Of a DNA stretch of 37,238 bases, positions 16,864-25,621 are shown piece by piece. Numbering within the stretch: the first letter of the stretch is position 1; every line of letters starts with the position of its first letter. The notes beneath the pieces were generated by a model. That model saw only the letters and a list, made by a program, of their open reading frames with translations, was not told the origin of the DNA and made no database searches. The stretch comes from a virus, in the IMG/VR virus record IMGVR_UViG_3300044846_000543, positions 1 to 37,238 of that record. The stretch is one strand, 5' to 3'. A program made the translations under genes and the position numbers.

Positions 16864-17177
16864 TAAACTTCTCCAGGTCTTGTGCGAAATGCACGATTAT
16901 CAGGGTCATTAAGCCATCGTTTCATGTAGGCTTGATCGTCAAGCTTACCTTCTGCCTTCATTTGATAATACAAAGCCATAGGAATGGATGCAACATGGTG
17001 CATATCACCCTTCCAATTAGCCTTCTCATCAAACGAATTAAATCGTTCTTTGTTTGCTTCTACTACATTTGTAGCGTCAATAATTGTCTGAATGGTTGCC
17101 TCATCTTTTTCAGCATCGTAATGCCAAACTTTTTGAGTCCCCATCTCTAGGTTTGTATCAAAGATTTTTGTAGTCAT
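16863..17177 (-). CDS. Conserved-looking hypothetical protein after the capsid gene
   Basis: A 104-residue protein with blocks KANWKGDMHHVASIPMALYY and LNDPDNRAFRTRPG. The latter resembles short proteins that follow capsid genes in several podovirus groups. No enzyme motif is seen. The ATG at 17177 follows directly on the T-run of a terminator hairpin and has no Shine-Dalgarno sequence, so expression may be low or depend on readthrough. An internal ATG at codon 12 also lacks a good site. Confidence 0.6.
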   Translation of the reverse strand: MTTKIFDTNLEMGTQKVWHYDAEKDEATIQTIIDATNVVEANKERFNSFDEKANWKGDMHHVASIPMALYYQMKAEGKLDDQAYMKRWLNDPDNRAFRTRPGEV

Positions 17178-17206
17178 AAAAAAAAGGGTGGGTTATTAGC
17201 CCACCC
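17178..17206 (-). terminator. Rho-independent terminator after the major capsid gene
   Basis: On the minus strand GGGTGGG, a 7-nt loop and CCCACCC are followed by eight T. The hairpin starts 13 bases beyond the capsid stop codon. A 7-bp GC-rich stem plus uninterrupted T-run is a textbook intrinsic terminator. Because further late genes lie downstream, it probably attenuates the operon so that capsid protein is made in excess. Confidence 0.88.
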
Positions 17207-17218
17207 AGTTGTTTCAGA

Positions 17219-18199
17219 TTAGGTCTGAATTGTTGAGTTCAGGTCATAGACAGCGCCATGAGCCTTCTCGTTCTTGATCTTCAAGCCCCACTCACACAAG
17301 AGCATACGCTTCTCGGCATCACCTGTCTTAGCCAGTTCAACTGTCTGGAAGGGACGCAGATAAGCAACTGATGCGTACTCAGGATCAAGCACAAAAACAT
17401 CACGCTCACGTTGGAACCTGTTGGCAACAATGCTCACGTTACCGAAATCGGAAACATAAACATCTGCCGCGCCAATGATAGTTGAAGGTTTAGCACCTGT
17501 AACATTGAAACGCTGACCAGCAATGCCAGCCATCTTAGACAAGTTCTGCTTGTTAACAGGACCAGCCATAACGATAGATGGGTTGCCACCTTCTGTCCAC
17601 ACCTTCTGAATTACGTCTTTCAGCAATGCTTCGCTGAATGAACGCAAGTTAGTAGTTGTGGCATCAGTACGAGCCGCATCAGGGATAGTGGTGTATGAAG
17701 GATCAGAACCACCAGAACCTTCGCTAGTATTGGTCTTCAAGAAGGCCAACAAAGCGCCTGATTTACGGGCAGATGACGTAGAACCAGCGGCAGCGGCTTG
17801 GTTAGCCAACATTGTGGCCTCCATGTCGCGCTTAATTTCCGCAGATTTTTTAGCCATTTGGTAACTCAATTCAGAGCGACGACCTGCCTTGTCAACCGCC
17901 TCCAATGTACCAGCAATGATTACATCCTTACGGCTAATCTGGGTGTAGTTGCCCAAACGAACTGTAGCTGTAACTGCTGTGAAAGAGGTGATGTCATCGC
18001 CCTCGATCTGTGCATTAGTTGTGATTGCAGCAGCCAAATCATCAGTCTGCCATTCAAAGAAAGTGTTGGTGACGTTCTCACGACCAACATTGCTCATGAA
18101 TGGAGTCTCTTCTGGAGAGATCTGATAAATGACGTTTGAAAGATCTTCCCGTACACCCTTTGCGTCAAAGCGGGTGTAGGTGTTTGTAATAGCAGCCAT
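17219..18199 (-). CDS. Major capsid protein (SU10-like, HK97 fold)
   Basis: A 326-residue protein with features of the SU10 major head protein family. It has the N-terminal block RFDAKGVREDLSNVIYQISP then EETPFMSNVGRE, the NYTQISRKDVIIAGT strand, and an A-domain-like C-terminal half (PSIVMAGPVNKQNLSKMAG, ADVYVSDFGNVSIVANR). A terminal RMLLCEWGLKIKNEKAHGAV strand pair follows. No long N-terminal delta domain is present, consistent with a separate scaffold gene upstream. It is preceded by an AAGGA site and followed by a strong terminator. Confidence 0.9.
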   Translation of the reverse strand: MAAITNTYTRFDAKGVREDLSNVIYQISPEETPFMSNVGRENVTNTFFEWQTDDLAAAITTNAQIEGDDITSFTAVTATVRLGNYTQISRKDVIIAGTLEAVDKAGRRSELSYQMAKKSAEIKRDMEATMLANQAAAAGSTSSARKSGALLAFLKTNTSEGSGGSDPSYTTIPDAARTDATTTNLRSFSEALLKDVIQKVWTEGGNPSIVMAGPVNKQNLSKMAGIAGQRFNVTGAKPSTIIGAADVYVSDFGNVSIVANRFQRERDVFVLDPEYASVAYLRPFQTVELAKTGDAEKRMLLCEWGLKIKNEKAHGAVYDLNSTIQT

Positions 18200-18208
18200 G
18201 TTAATTCC

Positions 18209-19195
18209 TTAAATAAATTTCTCGAAAAGGGATGCGGCATCTCTGACGCTTCCAGTTTGTGCAAGACGCTTTTTTGCGTTATTTATATCACTCGACTTAG
18301 AACTCACACTACCTGCTGAACCAGGAGTGACCATCTTCGGGGCTTTTTTAATCTTTGCTTGGAATTCTGGACGCTTACTCATCATCTGGTCATACTTCCA
18401 CGCCTTATGGAGTGCAAGCAATGCCCGTGAATCCGTAATGCCGTTCAGCTCCTGCTCTGAAAAGCCTAAATTCTGACCATACTCTAACAAAGCTTTGCCT
18501 TCTGCCTTGGCTTTTTCAGGAGAACTCCATTCTGGAATTTTCTCTTTCAACCGAGACACCTCGGTAGCCATGATTTGTTGCATCGTCTTTTGTAGTTCAG
18601 CTTGACGCATTTGATTCAGACGCTCTTGCTCTGCTTGTACCGCATATACTTGTTGTTGCCTACGCTGATGTGATGTCCATTGACGGGCATACTCAGTTGG
18701 GTCTTCAACTTCTAAACGATTCCAATCAGGCTCTTGCGGCTGAAGCTCTTGCAGTTTCTGCTGTAATTGTCCTAATATCTGAGAGTATTGTTCACGCTCT
18801 CCACGTACTTGCTGAAACTCAGACTCGACTAATTTGCGCTCTTCTGCTAGTTTCTGCGTTTTCCGTGTGTAGTCAGCTTCACGTTGATAACCTCGGATCA
18901 GTTCATCCTTTGGGACTTCGATTTCTTTGCCATCAACTTTGACGACAAACTTCTCATCCCTAGGAGCTTCTTCTTCGTACTCTTCGTCTTCGCCTTCTAC
19001 TTCCTCTGAAGCTTCCGCTACTTCGTCTTGCGTCTCCGTAGCTTCCAATTCATCAGACTCAGGTTCGGGTTGCCCCTCCTCTGGTTGCGCCTCTGCACCA
19101 GTGTCAACACCCTCTAGAGTGTCTAGCATAGTAGCAAAACTTTGCGCTGCTTGATTAACTGTAATCGAACCGACTGCGTTTGCGTTATCGGACAT
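18209..19195 (-). CDS. Scaffolding protein
   Basis: A 328-residue protein. Residues about 25-85 are extremely acidic (Glu/Asp/Pro-rich), residues about 110-235 are helical and Gln/Glu-rich coiled coil, and the C-terminus is basic (FQAKIKKAPKM, ending AKKRLAQTGSVRDAASLFEK). Acidic body plus basic C-terminal hook is typical of phage scaffolds that bind the capsid protein. Its place between portal and capsid genes agrees. Start taken as ATG 19195 with an AGAGGTG site; a GTG two codons upstream lies inside that site. Confidence 0.85.
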   Translation of the reverse strand: MSDNANAVGSITVNQAAQSFATMLDTLEGVDTGAEAQPEEGQPEPESDELEATETQDEVAEASEEVEGEDEEYEEEAPRDEKFVVKVDGKEIEVPKDELIRGYQREADYTRKTQKLAEERKLVESEFQQVRGEREQYSQILGQLQQKLQELQPQEPDWNRLEVEDPTEYARQWTSHQRRQQQVYAVQAEQERLNQMRQAELQKTMQQIMATEVSRLKEKIPEWSSPEKAKAEGKALLEYGQNLGFSEQELNGITDSRALLALHKAWKYDQMMSKRPEFQAKIKKAPKMVTPGSAGSVSSKSSDINNAKKRLAQTGSVRDAASLFEKFI

Positions 19196-19215
19196 ATTCA
19201 CCTCTTAGTTAAAAA

Positions 19216-19488
19216 TCATTTGGTTGGTGGTCTTCCACGCCTACGAACAAGGGCAACTTCTGCCATCTTGCCTGTATCCATTACAGATCTAAGTTTCAAT
19301 CTTAGAATATCAACTGTTGTCAGAAGCAAGTAAGCTTGCTCTCTAACTGGTCCTTCCATTAGTTTGGAAGAACGAATCTCACGATAACAATCGTCTTCAA
19401 TTCTTTTGAGCATTTCATTGAGAAGTTCATCCTCAAGTAGAAGTCTTGCTCTGTCTCCTCTTGCGAGGTTAATTTCTAGATCGTCCAT
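19216..19488 (-). CDS. Small hypothetical protein between portal and scaffold
   Basis: A 90-residue, highly charged helical protein starting MDDLEINLARGDRARLLLED and ending in a basic RRRGRPPTK tail with an AT-hook-like GRP. Short helical proteins with an N-terminal 'LARGxRAR' block recur next to portal genes in tailed phages. Association with portal, scaffold or packaged DNA is possible. It starts one base upstream of the portal stop region and is clearly part of the head operon. Confidence 0.7.
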   Translation of the reverse strand: MDDLEINLARGDRARLLLEDELLNEMLKRIEDDCYREIRSSKLMEGPVREQAYLLLTTVDILRLKLRSVMDTGKMAEVALVRRRGRPPTK

Positions 19489-21642
19489 TTACATCATTGG
19501 TTGGGGCTGTTGAGGGACTTGCGTCTGATTCATTGCAGCTTGTTGTCGGATTAATTCTCGGTCTGTATTCATTGCGGCATTAATCTCCGCACTTTGAATT
19601 TGTACACCATATTTCAATTCTAGCTCATATCTACGCAAAATACCATCTTGTTCAATTTTATCTCGCTCACGATCATCATCCATAATCATTTTCTGACGCT
19701 GTAAATCCAATTCAGCCGCTTTCTTTTCAATATCAGCCTGAATCGATTGGGCTTGGACTTGAGCAAGAACTTCCTCTGGAGATAGCTTTGGAGGAGGTGG
19801 AGTTGGCAATTGGAAGTCAACAGGCAACTGGTTAAAGTAATTCTGTGAATCCTTAATACCTGCCAACTGAAGCATCTTGGTCAATGTGTTTGTGTACTGT
19901 GGCAAAGTAACAATAGGATTATTAGGTCCTGTTTCTTTAATCAGCATTTCCTGACGCATAGCGACTTGATTCAGAATATTGATTCTGTCTTCAAGAGTGC
20001 CATCACCTACGCCCACATTAACAATGACATCCATATTGGCATCCCAAGAACGGGGGTCAATAGGAACGAATGTATTACGCAAACGAACCATACGGGCTTT
20101 ATCTTGGTTCTCAATAACAAGCTTCAAGATACCAGTAAACAACTTACGCAAACCAGTTTCAGCAAAGATACGGGCAATCATCTCAATATGCTGATGGGCA
20201 GCGTTCACAGTCGCTGATACTGCGGCCTTGGTAGTGCTTTGCAATGCGTCTGCATCCAAGCCAGAGGCGGCCTTAGAAATGCCTGTACGGGTCTGTTTGA
20301 TGTCATCCAAGTAGTCAAGCATTGGGAACGCTGCCTGACCAACAAATGGAGTAGTAAACGGCTGAACCATACCTGGCGCTCTCATGCGAATTACAGCACC
20401 AACTTCTGTATTAAGGACGTCTTCCATGTTGGCTTGTCCTTCTACGATGGCTGTACGTGGATGGATCGACTGAGCCAAAGAGTCTAGGATGCCACGTTGG
20501 ACATTGGACTTGATACGCTGAATATCCATCACTACGTCAGCAGGGCACATACCAAAAAAGGTATGGGGTTCTGGATCTGGGCAGAAGTCAGCAAACTGTC
20601 TTCCATCAACAATTTCATTGCGGATAACTTTGTTGCCAGTACCTACTGTGCAAATCCTACGCATCTCAGCAATGCCATCGCCATCAAAGTCTACCTTTAA
20701 ATAGCCTTCAATGTAGAGAACACTCTTGCTAGATGGATCACCATTGTTTGCAGTACTGATAACGGCAAATGGATTACGGGCTTGATACTCTTCGTTGTTA
20801 TCAAAGTCATTACCATTACCAGCAACCTCAACCATCTCATCGTAGTCATAGCCCATTGCGACTAGATCTGAAACAGTCTTCATAGCCCTGTGGCCTACAA
20901 AAGTAGCCTCATCAATGGACTTTGCTCTGCGGTCAATCAGGAACTCTTCTGGGGGTAGAGCTTCAATCTTTACTTTGCCAGTTTTAATTCTGCGCTTGAT
21001 CTCCACATCGTACATCATGAGTGGTGGAATCATAATGCCTTGGGCATCATTCATTGGCTGAGTGCCAGGCACTGGATACTCACGCACTGCAGAAATCTCG
21101 ATGTCTGGGTCTTGAGTCAAAAACATCATTGTCTGCTCATCAAGCATAGAGAACGACTCTGCTTTAACCTCTACAGACTCATCCCACCAGTACTTAACAA
21201 TACCGACTTTGCGTACTAAAGCATCCTTAAATGCTGAATGGAGAATCTTAAAACCTTGGTTATCACGCTTGAAAATAAAGTCTACATAGTCTGTAGCTTG
21301 TTCAGCATTCTGAACATCTTCTGGTCCTTGGGGTGCGAATTCAACCACACGCTCTGGACCAAAGAAAATACGCATCAGGCTTGGCAATATGCCTTGTACA
21401 GTATCACGTACATCCATTGATACTACTTGTGAACGGCCTTCTTCTTCGTCACCAAAGAGTTGTCCATAATAGTATTCAGTAGCCAATGCACGATTGCCAC
21501 CAATGTCATCATCTATGAAAGAAATAGCATCATAAATTTCAGCAGAGATAACGCCTTGAAGTTGCTCTTCAGACATGACCTCATCTTCTTGCATCTCACC
21601 TTGCAAGGTTTCAGCCATCAACATTGGGTTTTCTTGTTTCAT
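19489..21642 (-). CDS. Portal protein (SU10-like)
   Basis: A 717-residue portal. The N-terminal block (YDAISFIDDDIGGNRALATE, then YYYGQLFGDEEEGRSQVVS) and VRDTVQGILPSLMRIFFG are diagnostic of this portal group. Middle segments (KIEALPPEEFLIDRRAKSID, GYDYDEMVEVAGNG, FFGMCPADVVMDIQRIKSN) and a Gln-rich helical barrel-like C-terminus follow. Twelve copies would form the ring through which DNA is packaged and ejected. A strong AAGGAATAAAA leader precedes the ATG. The length matches large SU10/P22-type portals. Confidence 0.9.
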   Translation of the reverse strand: MKQENPMLMAETLQGEMQEDEVMSEEQLQGVISAEIYDAISFIDDDIGGNRALATEYYYGQLFGDEEEGRSQVVSMDVRDTVQGILPSLMRIFFGPERVVEFAPQGPEDVQNAEQATDYVDFIFKRDNQGFKILHSAFKDALVRKVGIVKYWWDESVEVKAESFSMLDEQTMMFLTQDPDIEISAVREYPVPGTQPMNDAQGIMIPPLMMYDVEIKRRIKTGKVKIEALPPEEFLIDRRAKSIDEATFVGHRAMKTVSDLVAMGYDYDEMVEVAGNGNDFDNNEEYQARNPFAVISTANNGDPSSKSVLYIEGYLKVDFDGDGIAEMRRICTVGTGNKVIRNEIVDGRQFADFCPDPEPHTFFGMCPADVVMDIQRIKSNVQRGILDSLAQSIHPRTAIVEGQANMEDVLNTEVGAVIRMRAPGMVQPFTTPFVGQAAFPMLDYLDDIKQTRTGISKAASGLDADALQSTTKAAVSATVNAAHQHIEMIARIFAETGLRKLFTGILKLVIENQDKARMVRLRNTFVPIDPRSWDANMDVIVNVGVGDGTLEDRINILNQVAMRQEMLIKETGPNNPIVTLPQYTNTLTKMLQLAGIKDSQNYFNQLPVDFQLPTPPPPKLSPEEVLAQVQAQSIQADIEKKAAELDLQRQKMIMDDDRERDKIEQDGILRRYELELKYGVQIQSAEINAAMNTDRELIRQQAAMNQTQVPQQPQPMM

Positions 21643-21651
21643 TTTTATTCC

Positions 21652-22161
21652 TTATCGTGAGCCAATGTAGGGAAGAAGTCCCTGTGATGCTCCACCATAA
21701 CCTTGGAGTAGTGACGGAATGCCACCAACATAGTTGTTAGCCATACCACCACCCATACGAAATTGTTGGGGAGCCATCATCTGCTCATCTTGTTGACCTT
21801 GTGGGCTAAACGAATATTTGTATGCGCTTGACAACATATCGCCAGCGGTAGAGTTAGGATTGGTAAATGTATTGTAGGCTTCCATAGAAGGAGCCATTGT
21901 TTGGTTGACAGCATTACCCGCAAGATTTCCCATTTGTTGCCCAAATGACATTGGAGGTGGAGCCATTTGTGCTGGTTCTATCAACTGTAAAAGCCCAGGA
22001 GTTGGCATACCCTGTGGCATTGATAATGAAGCATCAATTGTTGGCGCTGCTAATGATGTAGCCATCTCTGGCGCTAGTGTTGCTGTTGATGCTGCTTCTG
22101 CTGCTGCGGCTGCTTCTGCCAATGCCGCCTCTTCTGCCAATGCCGCAATTATTTCAATCAT
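21652..22161 (-). CDS. Low-complexity hypothetical protein upstream of portal
   Basis: A 169-residue protein with an Ala/Glu-rich N-terminal helix (residues 1-35), then a Met/Pro/Gln/Gly-rich, probably disordered remainder (LQLIEPAQMAPPPMSFGQQM, later GGGMANNYVGGIPSLLQGYG). No family is recognised. It overlaps the upstream cysteine-rich gene by 4 bases. A minor virion or assembly component is likely from position only. Confidence 0.55.
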   Translation of the reverse strand: MIEIIAALAEEAALAEAAAAAEAASTATLAPEMATSLAAPTIDASLSMPQGMPTPGLLQLIEPAQMAPPPMSFGQQMGNLAGNAVNQTMAPSMEAYNTFTNPNSTAGDMLSSAYKYSFSPQGQQDEQMMAPQQFRMGGGMANNYVGGIPSLLQGYGGASQGLLPYIGSR

Positions 22162-22595
22162 GACTCATCCTCTATGTCGTATTCGGTCTTAGCCATCATC
22201 AACATATTTTGCTGATTCTTGGTCATTTTCTTGGTTATTGGGCCACCAGATAACCATGCTGAACAAGTACGCTCACCTGCACACTTAAAGTCAAACAACT
22301 CGCAATAACCAAGATTTGCTGCGCCTTGGACATCTTTAGCAAAGCCATCAGTCTCTTCATCAATACCTTTTAGGATGCAGTCAAGCATCTCAGGAGTTTG
22401 GATAAAGGCAGCGCAGTTACCGCATCGCATCTCTTGAACTTCATCAATAGATACTGTCCACATATTAGCAAGGTTCTGCCAGTACTCTTCGTTATCTTCT
22501 TCTGGGTTAGCAGGACCATAGTCAACATTCTTGATCGCCCAATTACGATTCTTTAAGTTGAACTTGATGTCATAGGTTGCGGTTGGGCAGTTCAT
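22158..22595 (-). CDS. Cysteine-rich hypothetical protein, possible metal/Fe-S binder
   Basis: A 145-residue protein with eight cysteines, six of them clustered: MRCGNCAAF (about 57-60), MLDC, LGYCELFDFKCAG and RTCSAW. The CxxC...C...C...C...C spacing suggests a small zinc or iron-sulfur fold. Proteins with this GNCAAF / YCELFDFKC pattern recur in phage head gene clusters; I know of no assigned function. Whether it enters the virion is unknown. It overlaps its neighbours by 4 bases on both sides. Confidence 0.65.
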   Translation of the reverse strand: MNCPTATYDIKFNLKNRNWAIKNVDYGPANPEEDNEEYWQNLANMWTVSIDEVQEMRCGNCAAFIQTPEMLDCILKGIDEETDGFAKDVQGAANLGYCELFDFKCAGERTCSAWLSGGPITKKMTKNQQNMLMMAKTEYDIEDES

Positions 22596-22879
22596 TTTTT
22601 ATTCCTTGCAGAAATAGCTTTAGCCTTCGCTCTAGCATCTGCTTTACTGCTTGCACCCCACGCATTGAGGCTTAGAAGCAATCTAGTTGGCTTTCCATCT
22701 TTATACTCAGGACCATCGTTTCCCGCCATCCTTGCAAGGAAACTAGCTCTACGTGGATTATCTCCAGACTTGACGGGCGCTTTAATGTCTTGGCCTTGTG
22801 CTTTTAAACTTGCACGACCTTTAGCATTCAACCCACCTTTGGGGTTTTGCCCTTCTTTTCTAGTCCACGCTGCGCTCAT
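22592..22879 (-). CDS. Small basic phage protein
   Basis: A 95-residue strongly basic protein: WTRKEGQNPKGGLNAKGRAS, NPRRASFLARM, KDGKPTRLLLSLNAWGASS, KADARAKAKAISARNKK. I recognise the pattern (WTRKEGxNPxGGLNxKGR, RRxSFxARM, LxLxAWG) as a widespread small phage protein of unknown function. The charge suggests DNA or RNA contact, perhaps during packaging. Two further small basic genes follow at 23.2-23.5 kb. Confidence 0.75.
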   Translation of the reverse strand: MSAAWTRKEGQNPKGGLNAKGRASLKAQGQDIKAPVKSGDNPRRASFLARMAGNDGPEYKDGKPTRLLLSLNAWGASSKADARAKAKAISARNKK

Positions 22880-23194
22880 TTAGATGATTTGCGTAATTGA
22901 AACGTCAGTAGCTGTAGCGCCACGGATGACGGCTACTTTACTGCCGCCAGCAACTTTAATAAACTCTACTGAGTTAGCGGGAAGCATTGCACTTGTGGTC
23001 AATGTAGCAGTTGGATTAGTACCAATCTCAAAGTGACATTGCGCTGCACTACCATTTGCCAATCGAATGATTGTGCAATCAGAAGCAATTGCTGTTGACT
23101 GAGCACTAGTACCAGTAACAGTCATCACTTGGGTTGTTCCCAAAGCAAAGATTTGGGTTAGTTGACCATGGTCATCACGGGCTAATCTGCTCAT
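22880..23194 (-). CDS. Small beta-rich hypothetical protein
   Basis: A 104-residue protein rich in Thr, Ala and Ile with alternating short strands (TQVMTVTGTSAQSTAIASD, then CTIIRLANGSAAQCHFEIG, later EFIKVAGGSKVAVIRG). The likely fold is a small beta sandwich. By position (between terminase and portal) it may be a head decoration or completion protein. No motif proves this. Confidence 0.6.
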   Translation of the reverse strand: MSRLARDDHGQLTQIFALGTTQVMTVTGTSAQSTAIASDCTIIRLANGSAAQCHFEIGTNPTATLTTSAMLPANSVEFIKVAGGSKVAVIRGATATDVSITQII

Positions 23195-23211
23195 ATAAGT
23201 TCTCCAGTTAG

Positions 23212-23358
23212 TTACTTTTTCTTAGCAGTTTTAGCTGCTTGCTTAAAATCTTTAGCAGTTGGCGCACCTTTAGTGCCAGGCTTTCGCATCTTTTCTTTAG
23301 AGCCAGCTTTAATTCGTTCTTGTTTGGCATTGATATTGGCATAAAGTCCAGCTTTCAT
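23212..23358 (-). CDS. 48-aa lysine-rich protein
   Basis: A short gene whose ATG overlaps the upstream TGA as ATGA (23355-23358). The product MKAGLYANINAKQERIKAGS then KEKMRKPGTKGAPTAKDF and KQAAKTAKKK is about one third basic and matches a recurrent tailed-phage mini-protein pattern (MKAGLYANI...KMRKPGxKGAPT...F..AAKTAK). Probably nucleic-acid binding. Function unknown. Confidence 0.8.
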   Translation of the reverse strand: MKAGLYANINAKQERIKAGSKEKMRKPGTKGAPTAKDFKQAAKTAKKK

Positions 23359-23540
23359 TTTTTGCTCCGATTAGTTGCAGTTCTACCACCACGTTTGGGC
23401 ATAGAACGGGACTCGCTCATTGCGATAGCGACAGCTTGGTCACGGGATTTAACCTTGTCACCAGAGGAAGACTTGAGCTTGCCTCGCTTGTATTCGCCCA
23501 TTACCTTGCCAATTTTCTTGGCTGCTTCATCCATTTTCAT
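23355..23540 (-). CDS. DUF6496-like small basic protein
   Basis: A 61-residue protein from ATG 23540 (GGAG site, 6-7 bases upstream); an upstream in-frame extension into the terminator region is not supported. The pattern KVMGEYKRGKLKSSSGDKV, then SRDQAVAIAMSESR is what I know as DUF6496: a K(V)M-E-K-GKLKSSSG segment followed by a QAIAIAxSE helix. Function unknown; it is common in phage and environmental bacterial genomes. It is the first gene after the terminase terminator. Confidence 0.72.
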   Translation of the reverse strand: MKMDEAAKKIGKVMGEYKRGKLKSSSGDKVKSRDQAVAIAMSESRSMPKRGGRTATNRSKK

Positions 23541-23577
23541 AGGAATCTCCAATATAGGTTTCGCAATACTACCATAA

Positions 23578-23611
23578 ATAAAAAAAAGAGCCACTTTTTT
23601 AGGGTGGCTCT
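23578..23611 (-). terminator. Intrinsic terminator after terminase large subunit
   Basis: On the minus strand AGAGCCAC, a 9-nt loop (CCTAAAAAA) and GTGGCTCT are followed by a run of T. The 8-bp stem lies about 16 bases beyond the terminase stop. It should lower transcription from the terminase genes into the head genes, or mark the boundary of two late transcripts. No obvious promoter was seen immediately downstream of it. Confidence 0.82.
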
Positions 23612-23626
23612 AAATGGCAACGGCAA

Positions 23627-25021
23627 TCAGACCAATCCTCGAATCAACCTTTTGATCGGTTTACCCCAAGACAAGTTAGACCCCCAAGAGATGGTGGCGG
23701 CATCTGAGGCAAATGTCAAGACAAAAGCATCAGCCATGTCGGGAGATTTCAAACCCCGTCTACGAATATCATCTTTGGATTCAATCTTTATCTTGCCATT
23801 AGATGTAAAGGTGTACCTTACAGTTGCAAGTTCAGCAATGAAGTCTTCGTTATTGGGTATCTTGCAGTCCCGCTTTTCTAGCCAAGCCTTGGTTTTGTGC
23901 CATAGTTCCGCACGAAGATTTAGATACGTACCACCCATTGCGGGGCTTTCGGACACGTTAATACCACGACAGGGAAGTTTTAGTTCTCTGAGTCGGTCAA
24001 CAACACCTGCTCCTAGGCCAATGGAGTCAACCAGAATCTCTGCGGGTCTACTCTTGTGGTCACAGGCTTCGTATTGGGCGACTACCGCACCTGTTAACTG
24101 CATCAGATCGAGGTTCCTCCACCTCTCAAGAGTGTGTACAACATTAGACTGACGTTTACATAGAACTGAAGAATCGGAGCCAAAACGAGCCACATCGAGT
24201 CCCCAAATGATCGGAGCGTCTTCATAAGCTCTTGTATCCCTGTGTTTAGCAGACTCAAGCAGTTCCATAGGAATAATCGTGTCATCATCGCTCCTTGGGA
24301 ATTCACCTAGAACCCTGATCCGATAGGCATTACTTTCCTCGCCATAGCGGGATTTCATGTCTTCAACGTACTCTTTACTTACCCTAGTAGAGTCAATACA
24401 GGATACTCTCTTTGTCCACCACTCATCTTTGAGCCTGTTATGGGTGTCAAAGAAGAAGCCAGAAGACCTAACTGGATTGCCTAGCAAGATGGTCAAAGCA
24501 TTATGGCCTGACATAGAACCCGCAGCAGCCTCGAATACTGCCTCTGGGACACCAGAAGCCTCATCCGCAACCAACATGACGTTCTCAGAGTGAACACCTT
24601 GTAGGGCTTCAGGTTGTTCAGCACGAGAAGTCCTTGCAGAGATAAATGCCTCGGTAGCGGAAGCCTTGAGTTCTATCCTCTCTTGTTTGACATCGAGTAA
24701 GTCTTGGATAGGTTGGGGCAGTTCTTTGACCCACCTTTTAAGCTCGGCAAACAAAGCATCATAAAGTTGGGCAGAAGTAGGGGCGGTCACCACGACTTTG
24801 ACGGGATACCTGGTCAACAAGAACCAAAGCATTGCCCATGAAGCGGTGGTTGACTTTCCGACTCCGTGACCAGAACGAATACTAATCTTTCGCTCACCAG
24901 AGGCTACAGCGTTAAGAAAGTCTTGTTGCCAATCATCAGGCTCTACCCCTAAGACCTCTTTAACGAACAGAACAGGGTCATTCCTGTATAGGGTAATGAA
25001 CTGGATAAATGGGTTATTCAT
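23627..25021 (-). CDS. terL: Terminase large subunit
   Basis: A 464-residue packaging motor. The ATPase domain has Walker A SGHGVGKST (50-58) and Walker B VMLVADEA (148-155, D153 E154), then the coupling stretch LTILLGNP. The RNase H-like nuclease domain shows acidic residues in IIWGLDVARFG (D276), ILVDSIGLG (D332) and SPDMADAF near the C-terminus. It docks on the portal and cuts concatemeric DNA. It overlaps the small subunit by 8 bases. Gene order TerS-TerL-portal-scaffold-capsid is canonical. Confidence 0.95.
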   Translation of the reverse strand: MNNPFIQFITLYRNDPVLFVKEVLGVEPDDWQQDFLNAVASGERKISIRSGHGVGKSTTASWAMLWFLLTRYPVKVVVTAPTSAQLYDALFAELKRWVKELPQPIQDLLDVKQERIELKASATEAFISARTSRAEQPEALQGVHSENVMLVADEASGVPEAVFEAAAGSMSGHNALTILLGNPVRSSGFFFDTHNRLKDEWWTKRVSCIDSTRVSKEYVEDMKSRYGEESNAYRIRVLGEFPRSDDDTIIPMELLESAKHRDTRAYEDAPIIWGLDVARFGSDSSVLCKRQSNVVHTLERWRNLDLMQLTGAVVAQYEACDHKSRPAEILVDSIGLGAGVVDRLRELKLPCRGINVSESPAMGGTYLNLRAELWHKTKAWLEKRDCKIPNNEDFIAELATVRYTFTSNGKIKIESKDDIRRRGLKSPDMADAFVLTFASDAATISWGSNLSWGKPIKRLIRGLV

Positions 25022-25457
25022 TGTTTTCCAGTATTACATCAGCCTTACCCATGTGCTTTAGTGCTTGGAGGTGTAGATCACCTAAAGAGATATTGACTTG
25101 GGTCTTGGCAGTGTCTCCGTAGTTCTCAGGATCAAGCTTAGAGGCCATCCACTTCCTAGTATCAACTTGGAGTCTGGCTTTGTTAACTCCACTGTTACTT
25201 GTCTCATCTGCTTGGTCAGCAATGTCTAAAGCCTCTTCTGCCAGTTTCTCAGCCTTTAGCTTACGAGCAGCGAGTACCGCATCTCTACGCTCATCAGTAT
25301 GGTTTATCCAAAAAGAAAGCATGGGCCTAGAACACTCTATGAACTCTGCCAAGCGTCCTATAGTCATTCCTTGGCTAATGTGTGCCGTTACGAACTCTAT
25401 CCCTCCAAGCTCTTCTATTTTCTTCTCCAACGCTCTCCTCATAGGAAATCCTGCCAT
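25014..25457 (-). CDS. terS: Terminase small subunit
   Basis: A 147-residue protein from ATG 25457, chosen for its strong AAGGAG site; an upstream in-frame ATG is nine codons away. The N-terminal part (EKKIEELGGIEFVTAHISQG, then IGRLAEFIECSRPMLSFWI) is a helix-turn-helix for pac-site recognition. The middle (DERRDAVLAARKLKAEKLAE) is a helical oligomerisation segment of the Sf6-type small terminase. The C-terminus would contact the large subunit. It is the first gene of the late operon. Confidence 0.85.
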   Translation of the reverse strand: MAGFPMRRALEKKIEELGGIEFVTAHISQGMTIGRLAEFIECSRPMLSFWINHTDERRDAVLAARKLKAEKLAEEALDIADQADETSNSGVNKARLQVDTRKWMASKLDPENYGDTAKTQVNISLGDLHLQALKHMGKADVILENNE

Positions 25458-25621
25458 ATCTTCTCCTTGATTTAATGGATACAAATTCTAAACTATAAAA
25501 AATTTTTTTGGAGGGTTATCTTTGTCCTGATAGGGGGTGGGTGGGGGTCTATCTTTTTAATGCTATGGCGATTTGTGTTTATGTCCCCTGTCACAGCGCC
25601 CCTCGGTTTATCGATAGGGGG

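Noticed and set aside
23436-24152. Plus-strand ORF of 238 codons opposite terminase
   Set aside because: Runs across the terminator and the terL end, has no domain, and its composition reflects the antisense of a well-supported gene.
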